Source: Actinoplanes lobatus (GTDB taxonomy: Bacteria; Actinomycetota; Actinomycetes; Mycobacteriales; Micromonosporaceae). Taken from it: a stretch of DNA of 64,000 nucleotides. The notes under the pieces are model-generated. The model was given only the letters and a program-made list of their open reading frames with translations. It did not search any database and was not told the DNA's origin. Below, piece after piece: positions 1-7,043 of the stretch. A program made the position numbers and the translations under genes. Each line of letters opens with the position of its first letter. Positions within the stretch are counted from its first letter, which is position 1. The stretch covers positions 2,113,001-2,177,000 of the forward strand of contig NZ_JACHNC010000001.1 of assembly GCF_014205215.1 (NCBI RefSeq). Direction: 5' to 3'.

Positions 1-165
1 GCTGGCGGTGCGGTCGCCGCGGACCATGCCCCCGGAGGAGTAGGGCGGATCGGCGATAACGGCGTCGACGCTGCCGGTTTCCATCTCGCAGAGCACGCCG
101 AGCGCGTCGCCGCAGTAGAGCCGGGCGTGTTCGCTGGAGTAGTGGGGCGTGACGTTCACACCCAT
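1..165 (-). CDS. DNA methyltransferase, N-terminal part (runs off the left edge)
   Basis: Only the first 55 codons are inside the window. The ATG at 165 follows a GGAGG ribosome site. The protein starts MGVNVTPHYSSEHARLYCGD and carries D-P-P-Y near residue 45, the catalytic motif IV of amino-methyltransferases acting on adenine N6 or cytosine N4. Such stand-alone enzymes are common in actinophages and integrative elements, where they protect the element from host restriction. It lies at the distal end of the leftward gene series of the element. The target sequence and full domain order cannot be judged from this fragment. Confidence 0.75.
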   Translation of the reverse strand, partial: MGVNVTPHYSSEHARLYCGDALGVLCEMETGSVDAVIADPPYSSGGMVRGDRTAS

Positions 166-323
166 GAGGCCGCACCTCCGATCTGAGTAAGGGCGCGGGC
201 CGCACGTCGTCCACGAGGTCGCCACTGTCGGCGCTCTGTGATGTGTGTGGTGCCCGGTGCGACCGGGACGACGGCGACCACGCGCTCGGCGTGCCGCAGC
301 CCGGAAGAGCCGTAGACACGGAA

Positions 324-380
324 GAACCCCGCGGCCGGGATCAACGATGGCGGTCGTTGAAAGGGGCTCTCGCGGGGTTC
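324..380. repeat. Nested inverted repeat (hairpin within hairpin)
   Basis: GAACCCCGCG at 324-333 pairs perfectly with CGCGGGGTTC at 371-380. Inside the loop TCAACGA at 341-347 pairs with TCGTTGA at 354-360. It lies in the gene-poor gap between the methyltransferase start and the small HTH gene ending at 438, about 58 bases past that gene's stop codon. It may terminate the long leftward operon or act as a structured leader for the methyltransferase. There is no T-run. Confidence 0.55.
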
Positions 381-437
381 TGCACGGGGAGGTGAATAGA
401 TTTCACCAACTTGACGTTTACGATCTCCCCAAGGCCC

Positions 438-602
438 CTACCTGGTCAAGATCCTCGCCGTGTGCTCTACGTCACTCGGGTTGTAGTACCGGCGTCCGTT
501 GTAGACGAAGCGCCGCCACGCGTGCTTGTGGGCGAGCCGGTAGACGGCCGGCACGTCCCGGCGCAGCATCGCGGCGGCCTCGTCGGCAGCGAGCCACCTC
601 AC
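438..602 (-). CDS. Small helix-turn-helix protein (HTH_17/MerR-like fold)
   Basis: A 54-residue protein starting at GTG 602, overlapping the upstream stop by GTGA, so it is probably translationally coupled. The sequence reads as one compact DNA-binding unit: LAADEAAAMLRRDVPAVYRL forms the helix-turn-helix, followed by a basic stretch (HKHAWRRF) and a short wing-like YNGRRYYNPSDV. This is the layout of excisionase and phage HTH_17 proteins that read a DNA site and then help bend it. It could be a second recombination directionality factor or a repressor. The longer upstream reading in this frame overlaps two better-supported genes and was not accepted. Confidence 0.6.
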   Translation of the reverse strand: MRWLAADEAAAMLRRDVPAVYRLAHKHAWRRFVYNGRRYYNPSDVEHTARILTR

Positions 603-1273
603 GCCGCACCCTGCACAGGCGTCGTCTCGGCGCGGCGCATCTCCCGGCGTAGGCGTGGCCACTCCGTCATCGGCCATTCGTGGCCGGTGTCGGTGTCGCA
701 CAGCGCCGACGAGGGCAGCACGGCGGAGCGGTCGCGCACGATCGCGGCCACCGTGCCGGTGCACCCGGCGAACGGGCACGCGCCGACCTCGACGCGCCGC
801 ACCGGGTTCGGGTAGGCGCCGCGGAACGCGATCCGGCGGACGTCGGCGATCTCGTCGGCGGCGTCGCCGGCGGCCGGGTACGCGGCGAGCCAGTCGACGT
901 GTCGGCGCAGCCACCGGGACAGCACGGCCGGGTCGTCGGCGCGCCGGGGCGGGCGCACGCCGCGGACCTCGATCACCAGGGCTATCCATGCGACCAGGAC
1001 GGGCCGGATCTCGGCGCGGGCGTACGCGGCCGTGTTGTTGATCGGCATGGGGCGTTCTCGGCTGCCGGACACGACCGGCCCGCCGGCGCCGCTGCCGGGC
1101 ATGAGCGCGGTTTCGAGGTCGGTGCAGATGTCCGGTAGCCGGTCGAGGTCGGCGGCGAGCCGGTCGCGGCAGGGCCAGCACAGCAGCAGACCGGGCGCGG
1201 CCGGGCGGGGTTGCAGGGCGTTGGTATCGGGATCGCGCCAGCAGAGCGGAGACTCGCACAGCAGGATGGACAC
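599..1273 (-). CDS. Hypothetical element protein with zinc-binding cysteine pairs
   Basis: A 224-residue protein. I place the start at GTG 1273 because GAGGAGG sits seven bases upstream and the first residues (SILLCESPLCW) already form the conserved-looking part. An in-frame ATG at 1333 overlaps the upstream stop as ATGA and also has a GAGGA, so a 20-residue longer form is possible. Visible are CESPLC with LLLCWPC (about residues 6-40) and CPFAGC followed by CDTDTGH near the C-terminus, suggesting two small zinc-bound modules. I do not recognise a catalytic motif. It is part of the leftward operon of the integrated element, and a replication or packaging accessory role is only a guess. Confidence 0.6.
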   Translation of the reverse strand: MSILLCESPLCWRDPDTNALQPRPAAPGLLLCWPCRDRLAADLDRLPDICTDLETALMPGSGAGGPVVSGSRERPMPINNTAAYARAEIRPVLVAWIALVIEVRGVRPPRRADDPAVLSRWLRRHVDWLAAYPAAGDAADEIADVRRIAFRGAYPNPVRRVEVGACPFAGCTGTVAAIVRDRSAVLPSSALCDTDTGHEWPMTEWPRLRREMRRAETTPVQGAA

Positions 1274-1329
1274 GCGGGAACCTCCTCGGTGAGCAGCGTG
1301 TCGAGCTGGGTGGATGGCCGGCGGATTGG

Positions 1330-2400
1330 TCATCGGGTACGTCCTCGGCGGGATCGCTTGGTTCGCCCGGGTGCGGTAGTAGGTGGTGAAGGCATGGGCG
1401 CCCGTCCCGCCCCGTCCCGTCCCGGCGATCCGGATTCCGGAGATCGGTGATTCGCCGGATTGGCCAATCCTTGTTGATCTTGATGTTGTTGCTGGTGGGG
1501 CGTGGTTCCGCCGGCCGCGGAGTCGCGCGAGTTGGTGCGTTCGATGGTGCTGGTTTGCGCCGTGCGGGCATCGCGTGGTTCCGCTGGGTGCGAAGTCGCG
1601 GCGGGCGTGGTCCGGCCGGGTGCCGGGTCGCTCGCGGTGGTGGTGGCGGTGTCCCGTTGGGTGCGGGGTCGCCGGGTGGTGCTGGTGTCGTTGTCCGGCT
1701 GGGTGCCGGGTCGGGTGCGACTACGGCGCACCTTGTGACCGTGATCGCGCAGGAACGCGGCCGTTTTGGTGCCGTAGTACGGCGTTGCGGGACTCGGCCG
1801 CGGCGGGCACCAGGTGTCCGCGTCGGCATGATTCGACCGGCGGGCGTTGCAGGAGTGGCAGCAGACCCTTAGATCGTCGGGGCCGCCGGCGGCTTGCCCC
1901 GGGTTGCGGTGGTCGTAGGTGGCGCCGCGGCCGCCTTTCTGGTCACCCCACACGACGATCACGCCGCAGTACCGGCACTCGTCGCCGTCACGCAGGCGCA
2001 CGGCGACAGTGAGGTTGGCGTTGCCATTGTCTCGCTTACGCTGCCGCTCCCACTCCAATTCGTCTTTGAGGCGGATGTGCACGAGGTTCGTCGGGTCGTC
2101 GACCAGGCGCCACGCCTCGCCCCCGCCGTCGAGCTCGACCGGGGTGAGGTAGCCGGCACGCTGCATGAGCACCACCCAATGCCGCCAGTTGTCGCCGGCG
2201 GTGGACGCAAGCACGCCCGGGGTGATCACATAGTCGGTGAGGTAGCCGGCCGACTGCACGGCGCACCGTTGGAAGATCCCGGCGAGCAGATTCACCACGT
2301 CAGCTTGTGTCCACTGTGGCGGTTGCCAGCCCTCGAAAGCCATCGGCGCCAGCACGGCGGGGTGGTGCGCGCTGGTGTCGGAGAAACGAGCCCACGGCAT
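1330..2400 (-). CDS. HNH endonuclease-like protein with long disordered tail
   Basis: A 356-residue protein starting at ATG 2400, whose first base overlaps the upstream stop (TGATG). The N-terminal half (AFEGWQPPQWTQADVVNLLA) is globular. An HNH module follows at roughly residues 160-220: CRYCG, then the YDHRNPG core with its D-H, then CHSCNARRS. The last 120 residues are Thr/Pro/Arg-rich and low complexity. HNH enzymes of this kind are typical of phages (packaging, homing or nicking) and of integrative elements. All metal and catalytic positions I can locate are intact. The low-complexity tail might be partly non-functional readthrough, but there is no earlier stop. Confidence 0.75.
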   Translation of the reverse strand: MPWARFSDTSAHHPAVLAPMAFEGWQPPQWTQADVVNLLAGIFQRCAVQSAGYLTDYVITPGVLASTAGDNWRHWVVLMQRAGYLTPVELDGGGEAWRLVDDPTNLVHIRLKDELEWERQRKRDNGNANLTVAVRLRDGDECRYCGVIVVWGDQKGGRGATYDHRNPGQAAGGPDDLRVCCHSCNARRSNHADADTWCPPRPSPATPYYGTKTAAFLRDHGHKVRRSRTRPGTQPDNDTSTTRRPRTQRDTATTTASDPAPGRTTPAATSHPAEPRDARTAQTSTIERTNSRDSAAGGTTPHQQQHQDQQGLANPANHRSPESGSPGRDGAGRAPMPSPPTTAPGRTKRSRRGRTR

Positions 2401-2672
2401 CAGCGGCCACCGACCAACGACAGGTGACCACGGCGCACGCCGGCGCGGCGGCCGGCCGCGGGTGCGGCGATTTCGCGAGTAGCTTCCCGCTCGGCACACA
2501 CCTTGTGACACAGCGTGCCGGCGCAGTCGACCAGGGTGGTTGGCCGTCCGCACACGCGGCACGGTCCCGGCCGGGGTGCCGATCGGTGGGTCGACCAGTC
2601 CATGACCACCTCGCCGCGGTAAATCGCCGGCGGCGCGTGATCGCACGAGGTACGGACACGGCGGCGGCTCAT
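2400..2672 (-). CDS. Small zinc-finger protein
   Basis: A 90-residue protein starting at ATG 2672, overlapping the upstream stop by ATGA. Its centre carries CRVCG followed by CAGTLCHKVC, four or five cysteines and a histidine in the spacing of a small zinc ribbon, and it ends in a basic tail. It sits directly before the HNH gene in the same operon and may be its DNA-binding partner. No family is recognised with certainty. Confidence 0.55.
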   Translation of the reverse strand: MSRRRVRTSCDHAPPAIYRGEVVMDWSTHRSAPRPGPCRVCGRPTTLVDCAGTLCHKVCAEREATREIAAPAAGRRAGVRRGHLSLVGGR

Positions 2673-2890
2673 CGGCGACCCCCGCGCAACGGCGCGAATC
2701 GTTCCCGTACCAGGTCGTCAAGGCCGGGCCGGTCGGCGTCGGGCACGCTGGCGGCGAGCAGCATGACGAGGTGCACGAGTTCGGCGCGGTCCAGGCGCGC
2801 GAGGTCGTCGAGCACGGTGTCGGGGTTGCCCTGGTGGATAGCGCTGACAAGTCGGTGACCATAGGCGGCCAGCCGGTCAGCCGTGATCAT
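2669..2890 (-). CDS. Small helical protein, unknown function
   Basis: A 73-residue protein, MITADRLAAYGHRLVSAI and onwards, starting at ATG 2890. A longer in-frame start exists upstream but adds a Cys/Arg-rich stretch that looks like spurious readthrough. The sequence is a string of amphipathic helices with acidic patches and no membrane segment. It overlaps the zinc-finger gene by ATGA, which supports it being expressed as part of the element operon. No function can be assigned. Confidence 0.5.
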   Translation of the reverse strand: MITADRLAAYGHRLVSAIHQGNPDTVLDDLARLDRAELVHLVMLLAASVPDADRPGLDDLVRERFAPLRGGRR

Positions 2891-2973
2891 GGTGAATGCC
2901 CCCGTCCGGCAATCGATGGAGCCGCAGCCCGCCGCCGGCCGTCGAGCACAGGCCCGACGACCGACGGCGATCA

Positions 2974-3261
2974 CTACAGCCGTGCGCGCGAGCGGTCAGC
3001 CGGCGGCAACGCGCGGTCGAGCAGCACGAGGGCGGCGAGCTGCGACACCACGGCCGCGCCGGTGATCGCCGCGCGCAGGTGCTCGGACGGCACCCCGCGC
3101 AGCGCTTCACGGGCGCAATCGACGTGCCCTTGCGTCGCCTCGGTCAGGGCAAACTCGATGGCGGCATGAGGTGCGGCGTCAGGGCCGATGATCGTAGCCA
3201 GCACCGCGGCCAGCCCGCGCACCGTCTGGTCGTTGCCCGCTCGGTCGGTGGTGTGGGACAT
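2974..3261 (-). CDS. Small hypothetical protein of the element operon
   Basis: A 95-residue protein starting at ATG 3261, chosen because AGGAG lies six bases upstream. An ATG five codons earlier lacks this. It is Ala-rich and predicted helical (VRGLAAVLATIIG, then AAITGAAVVSQLAALVLLD near residue 75, which may be membrane-associated). It overlaps the end of the preceding small membrane protein gene by 83 bases, an unusually long overlap even for this compact operon. No family is recognised. Confidence 0.5.
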   Translation of the reverse strand: MSHTTDRAGNDQTVRGLAAVLATIIGPDAAPHAAIEFALTEATQGHVDCAREALRGVPSEHLRAAITGAAVVSQLAALVLLDRALPPADRSRARL

Positions 3262-3442
3262 GAGCGCTCCTGTCATTGAGGCCGTCGGGACGGTTGCCGG
3301 GCGTCGTTGCCGCGGCCGGGTGGGAGGGGTCGACGTGGGCGAGTAGGTCGTTGATGCGGTCGTCGGCTTCCGCCAGTGAGATAGCGGCGCCGATCAGGCT
3401 GAGCGCGGCGAGCACCGCGGTGGCGATGAGTAGGTCGCTCAT
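3179..3442 (-). CDS. Small single-pass membrane protein
   Basis: An 87-residue protein starting MSDLLIATAVLAALSLIGAA, one hydrophobic segment at residues 3-24, then an acidic stretch and a Pro/Arg/His-rich tail. Its ATG overlaps the upstream LexA-type gene by ATGA, arguing for coupled translation. Its final 27 codons overlap the next gene in another frame, so the tail may not be conserved. Function unknown. Small membrane proteins in this position occur in integrative plasmids as spread or exclusion proteins, but nothing here proves that. Confidence 0.45.
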   Translation of the reverse strand: MSDLLIATAVLAALSLIGAAISLAEADDRINDLLAHVDPSHPAAATTPGNRPDGLNDRSAHVPHHRPSGQRPDGARAGRGAGYDHRP

Positions 3443-3810
3443 GTCGCCCCCGCGACGACAGGCGCCGGAACGAGCGTGCGGACCAAACCAGGACGGCGGA
3501 TAAGTCGGCCGGCGGCGACCAGGCCGTCAACGTGGTAGGCCACCGTGGACACCGCCAAGGCGGTCGCCGCAGCGAGCTCACGCACGGTCGGCGGATAGCC
3601 ATGGCGGTCGTGATGGCCGACGACAGCCGTAAACACACGCTCGCGGCTCGGCGCCGGTGCCGGCGGCGAGGCATCGGGGGCCGCCCGCACGCCGTTGGGC
3701 GGGTAACCGTATGCCCGGCGCCCGGCGGGCCGGTCGCTGCAACGTGCCATAAGCAGCGGCGCCGGCTGCCGTCGGACAGTCGAAGCCGCGTCGGTGGCGT
3801 CGACACTCAT
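3439..3810 (-). CDS. LexA-type winged-helix DNA-binding protein
   Basis: A 123-residue protein. Residues about 55-115 (RERVFTAVVGHHDRHGYPPT, then VRELAAATALAVSTVAYHVD) match the LexA N-terminal winged helix: the GYPPTVRELA turn is the family signature, and LVAAGRLIRRPGLVRTL forms the wing. No C-terminal autoprotease domain (Ser-Lys dyad) is present, so it cannot self-cleave like LexA. The first 50 residues are Pro/Arg-rich and probably disordered. ATGA overlaps on both sides lock it into the operon downstream of the excisionase. It probably regulates element genes. Confidence 0.65.
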   Translation of the reverse strand: MSVDATDAASTVRRQPAPLLMARCSDRPAGRRAYGYPPNGVRAAPDASPPAPAPSRERVFTAVVGHHDRHGYPPTVRELAAATALAVSTVAYHVDGLVAAGRLIRRPGLVRTLVPAPVVAGAT

Positions 3811-4043
3811 GCCGTCTCCACCGGGCCGGGCGCGTCCCCGGCACGGTTCGGCTCGATGTCGCTGGTCAGCCCATCGACGTACGCACCGAGGTCGGTCAGC
3901 CGCACGCGGCGGCAGCGACCGACTTTCACGCTTGGCAGGACGCCAGCGGCGATCAGCTTCTTCGTGTAACTCCGGCTGAGCTTCAACTGAGCTGCGGTCT
4001 CCGCCACCGTCAGCATCAAATCGGGCAACTCACGGACGCTCAT
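3807..4043 (-). CDS. xis: Excisionase-type DNA-binding protein (Xis)
   Basis: A 78-residue protein starting at ATG 4043 (MSVRELPDLMLTVAETAAQL). The segment TVAETAAQLKLSRSYTKKLI is the HTH_17 helix-turn-helix of excisionases, followed by GVLPSVKVGRCRRVRLTDLG, the typical wing with the arginine pair. Excisionases bind near the attachment site and push the tyrosine integrase toward excision. Here the gene is 1 kb from the integrase on the opposite strand, separated by a divergent regulator pair, so integration and excision functions are under different promoters. It overlaps the upstream HTH regulator by 14 bases. Confidence 0.7.
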   Translation of the reverse strand: MSVRELPDLMLTVAETAAQLKLSRSYTKKLIAAGVLPSVKVGRCRRVRLTDLGAYVDGLTSDIEPNRAGDAPGPVETA

Positions 4044-4299
4044 CGGGCACCTCACGAACGAGCTGGCTGAGTTCGACGTCGAGGCGTCGCGCCACGCTGC
4101 GCAACGCATCGAGCGACGGGGTGACGGTGCCGGTGCGCCACCGGTAGAGGCTCGCCCGTGAGATGCCGGCGACGGCGCAGCGCTCCTGGTCGGTGCGAGC
4201 GCCGAGCGCCCGCGTCCGGGAACGGAAGAGATCTTCGTTGAGGACAACATGGGACGTCTCGTATCCGGCACTCCTGAGAACCGCTCGCGTTGCAGCCAT
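4030..4299 (-). CDS. XRE-like HTH regulator of the element
   Basis: An 89-residue protein starting at ATG 4299. The HTH lies at about residues 40-80 (QERCAVAGISRASLYRWRTG, then TVTPSLDALRSVARRL). The start was chosen because a promoter-like TTGATG, 17 bp, TACGGT ends seven bases before this ATG, the layout of a leaderless actinobacterial transcript. Upstream in-frame ATG 4332 and TTG 4335 have no ribosome site and would fall inside the promoter. It heads the leftward operon that carries xis and is divergent from a second HTH gene. Together they look like the decision switch of the element. Confidence 0.65.
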   Translation of the reverse strand: MAATRAVLRSAGYETSHVVLNEDLFRSRTRALGARTDQERCAVAGISRASLYRWRTGTVTPSLDALRSVARRLDVELSQLVREVPDERP

Positions 4300-4306
4300 G
4301 CCGCCT

Positions 4307-4335
4307 ACCGTAAAGTCTCGTAGATGCAACATCAA
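4307..4335 (-). promoter_or_regulatory. Leftward promoter for the xis operon (leaderless)
   Basis: Read on the minus strand: TTGATG at 4335-4330, a 17-base spacer, and TACGGT at 4312-4307, followed seven bases later by ATG 4299. Both hexamers and the spacing fit a housekeeping sigma promoter in which transcription starts at or next to the start codon. Confidence 0.5.
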
Positions 4336-4376
4336 GTGAGCTTCTCGGCTGTTGTTAGCGCGAACTAGCCGCTACT

Positions 4377-4392
4377 GTCTCATGTATGAGAC
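4377..4392. promoter_or_regulatory. Palindromic operator candidate between divergent regulators
   Basis: GTCTCAT-GT-ATGAGAC is a 16-bp palindrome with perfect 7-bp arms. It lies between the divergent HTH genes, 42 bp outside the leftward promoter and upstream of the rightward gene. This is where a dimeric HTH repressor of the element would be expected to bind. Confidence 0.55.
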
Positions 4393-4505
4393 TCCTGCTA
4401 CGCGCAGCACTCAATCCAGAGACCGAGGAGAGCCCCTTGATCGAGCGCGCAAAGGTTTCACAGGTGAGACACACGGCCTCCGTGAGCAGCGGCTATGGTG
4501 TCGCC

Positions 4506-4964
4506 ATGCGCGACGATGTGACCCCCGAAGGCGCTGCCTTCGCCGAGCTGCTCCGTAGTGCGCGCAAAGACGCCGGACTTCTTCAGGACGATGTGATCCA
4601 GCGCTCAGGTGTCAGCCGATCCACCTACCTGCGCTGGGAAGCCGGCGACGGCGTACGCCCGGACCTGAGGTATGTGCGCAAGGTGTGCCAGGTGCTCGGC
4701 ATCAACCCGCGCCGCGCTGCTATCGCGCTCGGCCTCGTCACGCCCGCAGACCTGGACCTCGCGCCCGACGAGTCCGAGTACGACCCGATGGTGGTCGAGA
4801 TCAACCGGGTACTCGCCGACGCATCCGTCCCCGATGCCGCACGCGCCGCGCTACGGCACACGCTCGATGCCGCTATGAACCTCTGGCGCACAGCAGTCGC
4901 CATGCCCGAACCCCACGAGCCACGCGGCGCCGATCTCGCCCGCCGACGCACCCCCCGGGCGTAA
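4506..4964 (+). CDS. XRE-family HTH regulator of the element
   Basis: A 152-residue protein with an XRE fold at residues about 10-65 (FAELLRSARKDAGLLQDDVI, then RSGVSRSTYLRWEAGDG), followed by a helical C-terminal part that may mediate dimerisation. The start is uncertain. ATG 4506 is preceded by TATGGT and six bases, as in leaderless genes. TTG 4437 has a GAGGAG ribosome site. ATG 4386 lies inside the palindrome. I prefer 4506 because the extra N-terminal residues do not look folded. The gene is divergent from the xis operon and upstream of the integrase, so it is a likely controller of integration versus excision. Confidence 0.65.
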   Translation: MRDDVTPEGAAFAELLRSARKDAGLLQDDVIQRSGVSRSTYLRWEAGDGVRPDLRYVRKVCQVLGINPRRAAIALGLVTPADLDLAPDESEYDPMVVEINRVLADASVPDAARAALRHTLDAAMNLWRTAVAMPEPHEPRGADLARRRTPRA

Positions 4965-5045
4965 TCCTCCCGGCCTCACGGCCGTCACATTCTTCCGGCG
5001 CGACGAGATAACGCGCCGCCCCTCCACCATGCTTGGAGTTTCGAC

Positions 5046-6647
5046 GTGGGTCGTCCACGCAAGCTAAGCGCAATTGATCCCGCTATGACCGTGTTCTGTA
5101 ACGCCGAAGGATGGCAAGGAACCGTCGTCGTCGGCACCCGACCCGACGGCACGCCAGACCGCCGAAAGCGGCGAGGCAAGGACGAGAACGAGGTTCGCCA
5201 GAAGCTCAAGAAGCTTCTTGAGGAGATGGCCGCGGGCGAAGTCGTCAAGGCCGGGGAGCCGCCAAAGCTCGCGGCGTTGATGGCCGATTGGCTCAACAAC
5301 CCCGCCGCTGAATGGCGCTACAACACCAAGACCGGATCGTATGCGTGGGCGGTCAACAACTGGCTGACGCCGGGGCTCGGCGCGTGGCGATGCGACTTGC
5401 TGACTGCCGAAGCCATCGAATCGTTCCTACGCTCGATCTACCGCGACCCTGACGACACTGCAAGCGAAGGACTCGCACCGGCGAGCGTCCATACCGTCTT
5501 CCGGGTCCTGCGGGCCATCCTCAACGACGCCGTCCGGCGCAAGATCATTCCCCGCAACCCGATGGACTTCATGACCTGGCGGCCGAAACTCATCGAGGAG
5601 GAGGTGACGCCCCTGTTCGTGGAGGAGGTTCGGGCCATCCTCCGCGCGTGCGAGTACCGGCGTAACGGGACTCGATGGTCGATCGGGCTGCCGCTCGGCC
5701 TACGGCAGGGCGAAGCGCTCGGCTTGCCGTGGTGGCAGGCACCCAAGTCCACCCGAGACAAGCCGATGGGGCTGGACCTCGATGGCGGGTGGCTCGTCGT
5801 GCGCCGGCAGTCCGAGCGCCGCAAGTGGGAGCACGGTTGCGTCGATCCGATCGACTGCGCCCGACCGCATTGCCGCACGGTCCCGTGCCCGCCACGCTGG
5901 CAGCACGGATGCGGCAAGGATCCGAACGACTGCACCAAGCAGCGCGTAGACCGGTGCCCGAAGCGCGCGCCCCGCCCCGGCTGTGCCACCCACCGCGACC
6001 CCAAGACTTGTACCAAGCTGTGCCCGAAGGATTGCACCAATCACGCTTCGGTCTGCCCGAAGCGCAAGAATGGCGGCATCGTCTTCACGGACACCAAGAG
6101 CGAGGCGGGCCGCCGTCGAATGGCACTGGCGACACCAATGATCAAACTCGGAGTACAGCACCAGCGTCACCAGACTCAGGAGCGCACAGCGGCCGGCGAG
6201 ATGTGGACCGACCACAACTTGGTGTGGTGCCAGCCCAACGGGCGCCCGATCGACGCGCGGGCCGACTGGGAGGACTGGAAAGACGTGCTGCGTGAGGCCG
6301 GCGTCCGTGACGCTCGCGTCCATGACGGGCGCCACACCGCGGCGACGATGCTGCTCTTGCAAGGAGTCGACGAACAGACCGTGATGGCCGTCATGGGCTG
6401 GTCTGACCGGCGGATGCTGCGCCGCTATCAGCACGTCATCGACGAGCTTCGCCAGGAGGCATCGAAGCGGGTCGGCGCCCTGCTGTGGGGTGCCGAGGAG
6501 AAGCCGAAGAAGGCCAAGAAGAAGGGGAAGAAGAAGCCTCAGCAGGAAACATCGCCCAGTGTCGATGCAGCCAAAAAGGTTTCAGCTACCGTTTCGACTA
6601 CCGGCGAGGGCCTAGCCAAGATCATCCAGTTCCCGCGATCCGCGTAG
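5046..6647 (+). CDS. int: Tyrosine recombinase (site-specific integrase) with Cys-rich insert
   Basis: A 533-residue integrase starting at GTG 5046 behind GGAG. An arm- and core-binding region (residues 1-180) is followed by the catalytic domain: R220 in LGLRQGEALGL, H426-x-x-R429 in VHDGRHTAAT, W452 in MGWSD, and nucleophile Y461 in RRYQHVI. The catalytic residues I looked for are present. Between about 265 and 337, 12 cysteines in C-P, C-T-K and D-C-T patterns form a probable zinc-binding insertion inside the catalytic domain, a feature I associate with integrases of actinomycete integrative elements. The tail after 480 is very Lys-rich. The gene ends about 50 bases from the 3' end of tRNA-Arg, the expected place of the attachment site. 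Confidence 0.92.
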   Translation: MGRPRKLSAIDPAMTVFCNAEGWQGTVVVGTRPDGTPDRRKRRGKDENEVRQKLKKLLEEMAAGEVVKAGEPPKLAALMADWLNNPAAEWRYNTKTGSYAWAVNNWLTPGLGAWRCDLLTAEAIESFLRSIYRDPDDTASEGLAPASVHTVFRVLRAILNDAVRRKIIPRNPMDFMTWRPKLIEEEVTPLFVEEVRAILRACEYRRNGTRWSIGLPLGLRQGEALGLPWWQAPKSTRDKPMGLDLDGGWLVVRRQSERRKWEHGCVDPIDCARPHCRTVPCPPRWQHGCGKDPNDCTKQRVDRCPKRAPRPGCATHRDPKTCTKLCPKDCTNHASVCPKRKNGGIVFTDTKSEAGRRRMALATPMIKLGVQHQRHQTQERTAAGEMWTDHNLVWCQPNGRPIDARADWEDWKDVLREAGVRDARVHDGRHTAATMLLLQGVDEQTVMAVMGWSDRRMLRRYQHVIDELRQEASKRVGALLWGAEEKPKKAKKKGKKKPQQETSPSVDAAKKVSATVSTTGEGLAKIIQFPRSA

Positions 6648-6655
6648 CCGAAAGC

Positions 6656-6691
6656 AAAACGGCCTCCCACCTGCGGTGGGAGGCCGTTTTT
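6656..6691 (+). terminator. Rho-independent terminator of the integrase gene
   Basis: A perfect 15-bp stem (positions 6656-6670 with 6676-6690), five-base loop CTGCG, and a T-run at 6687-6691 following GGCCG. The A-run on the left arm makes it also work for the opposite strand, which would insulate the tRNA transcript from the integrase gene. Confidence 0.85.
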
Positions 6692-6697
6692 CGTTGG

Positions 6698-6745
6698 TGC
6701 GCCCGAAGGGACTCGAACCCCTAACCTTCTGATCCGTAGTCAGAT
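6698..6745. other. Probable attachment-site junction in the tRNA-Arg 3' half
   Basis: An integrase gene reading toward the 3' end of an intact tRNA, with xis and regulators behind it, is the standard end of an integrative element. The core would be a stretch of the tRNA 3' half. I could not find a second copy of it in 1-6.6 kb, so the other end lies beyond the left edge and the exact limits cannot be given. Confidence 0.45.
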
Positions 6746-6770
6746 GCTCTATCCATTGAGCTACGGGCGC
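6698..6770 (-). tRNA. tRNA-Arg (anticodon ACG)
   Basis: On the minus strand a full cloverleaf is visible: acceptor GCGCCCG with CGGGCGC, D-arm GCTC/GAGC, anticodon stem TCTGA/TCAGA with loop CTACGGA (ACG), T-arm with TTCGAGT, and discriminator A. CCA is not encoded. Its 3' end faces the integrase, so the 3' part of this gene is the likely chromosomal attachment core of the element. It is intact. Confidence 0.95.
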
Positions 6771-6810
6771 TCTCTCAGTGCTCAGTCAGCCTACAACACC
6801 GACTTTTGCG

Positions 6811-6901
6811 CGGAGACTCCGGGATTCGAACCCGGGAGGGGCTTTAAAACCCCAACCGCATTAGCAGTGCGGCGCCATAGACCAGACTAGGCGAAGTCTC
6901 C
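6811..6901 (-). tRNA. tRNA-Ser (anticodon GCT)
   Basis: On the minus strand: acceptor GGAGACT with AGTCTCC, anticodon stem CCGCA/TGCGG with loop CTGCTAA (GCT), a long variable arm, T-arm with TTCGAAT, and discriminator G. The long variable arm and discriminator are typical of serine tRNAs. It lies 40 bases from tRNA-Arg in the same orientation. Confidence 0.95.
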
Positions 6902-7043
6902 CCGGTGACCCGGGGGCCACCGAGGCTTGACAATACCGGACCCGCTCAGCGCCGCACAAAGAGGTTGCCATCTGGCACGCCAAGGATCTTCGCGAGCGGC
7001 TACGAACAGGCGAAACGTCGCGGATGAGGCTAGGCTTCGTGCG

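Noticed and set aside
156..344. A 62-codon minus-strand frame upstream of the methyltransferase
   Set aside because: It overlaps the start and ribosome site of the methyltransferase in another frame and has no recognisable features.
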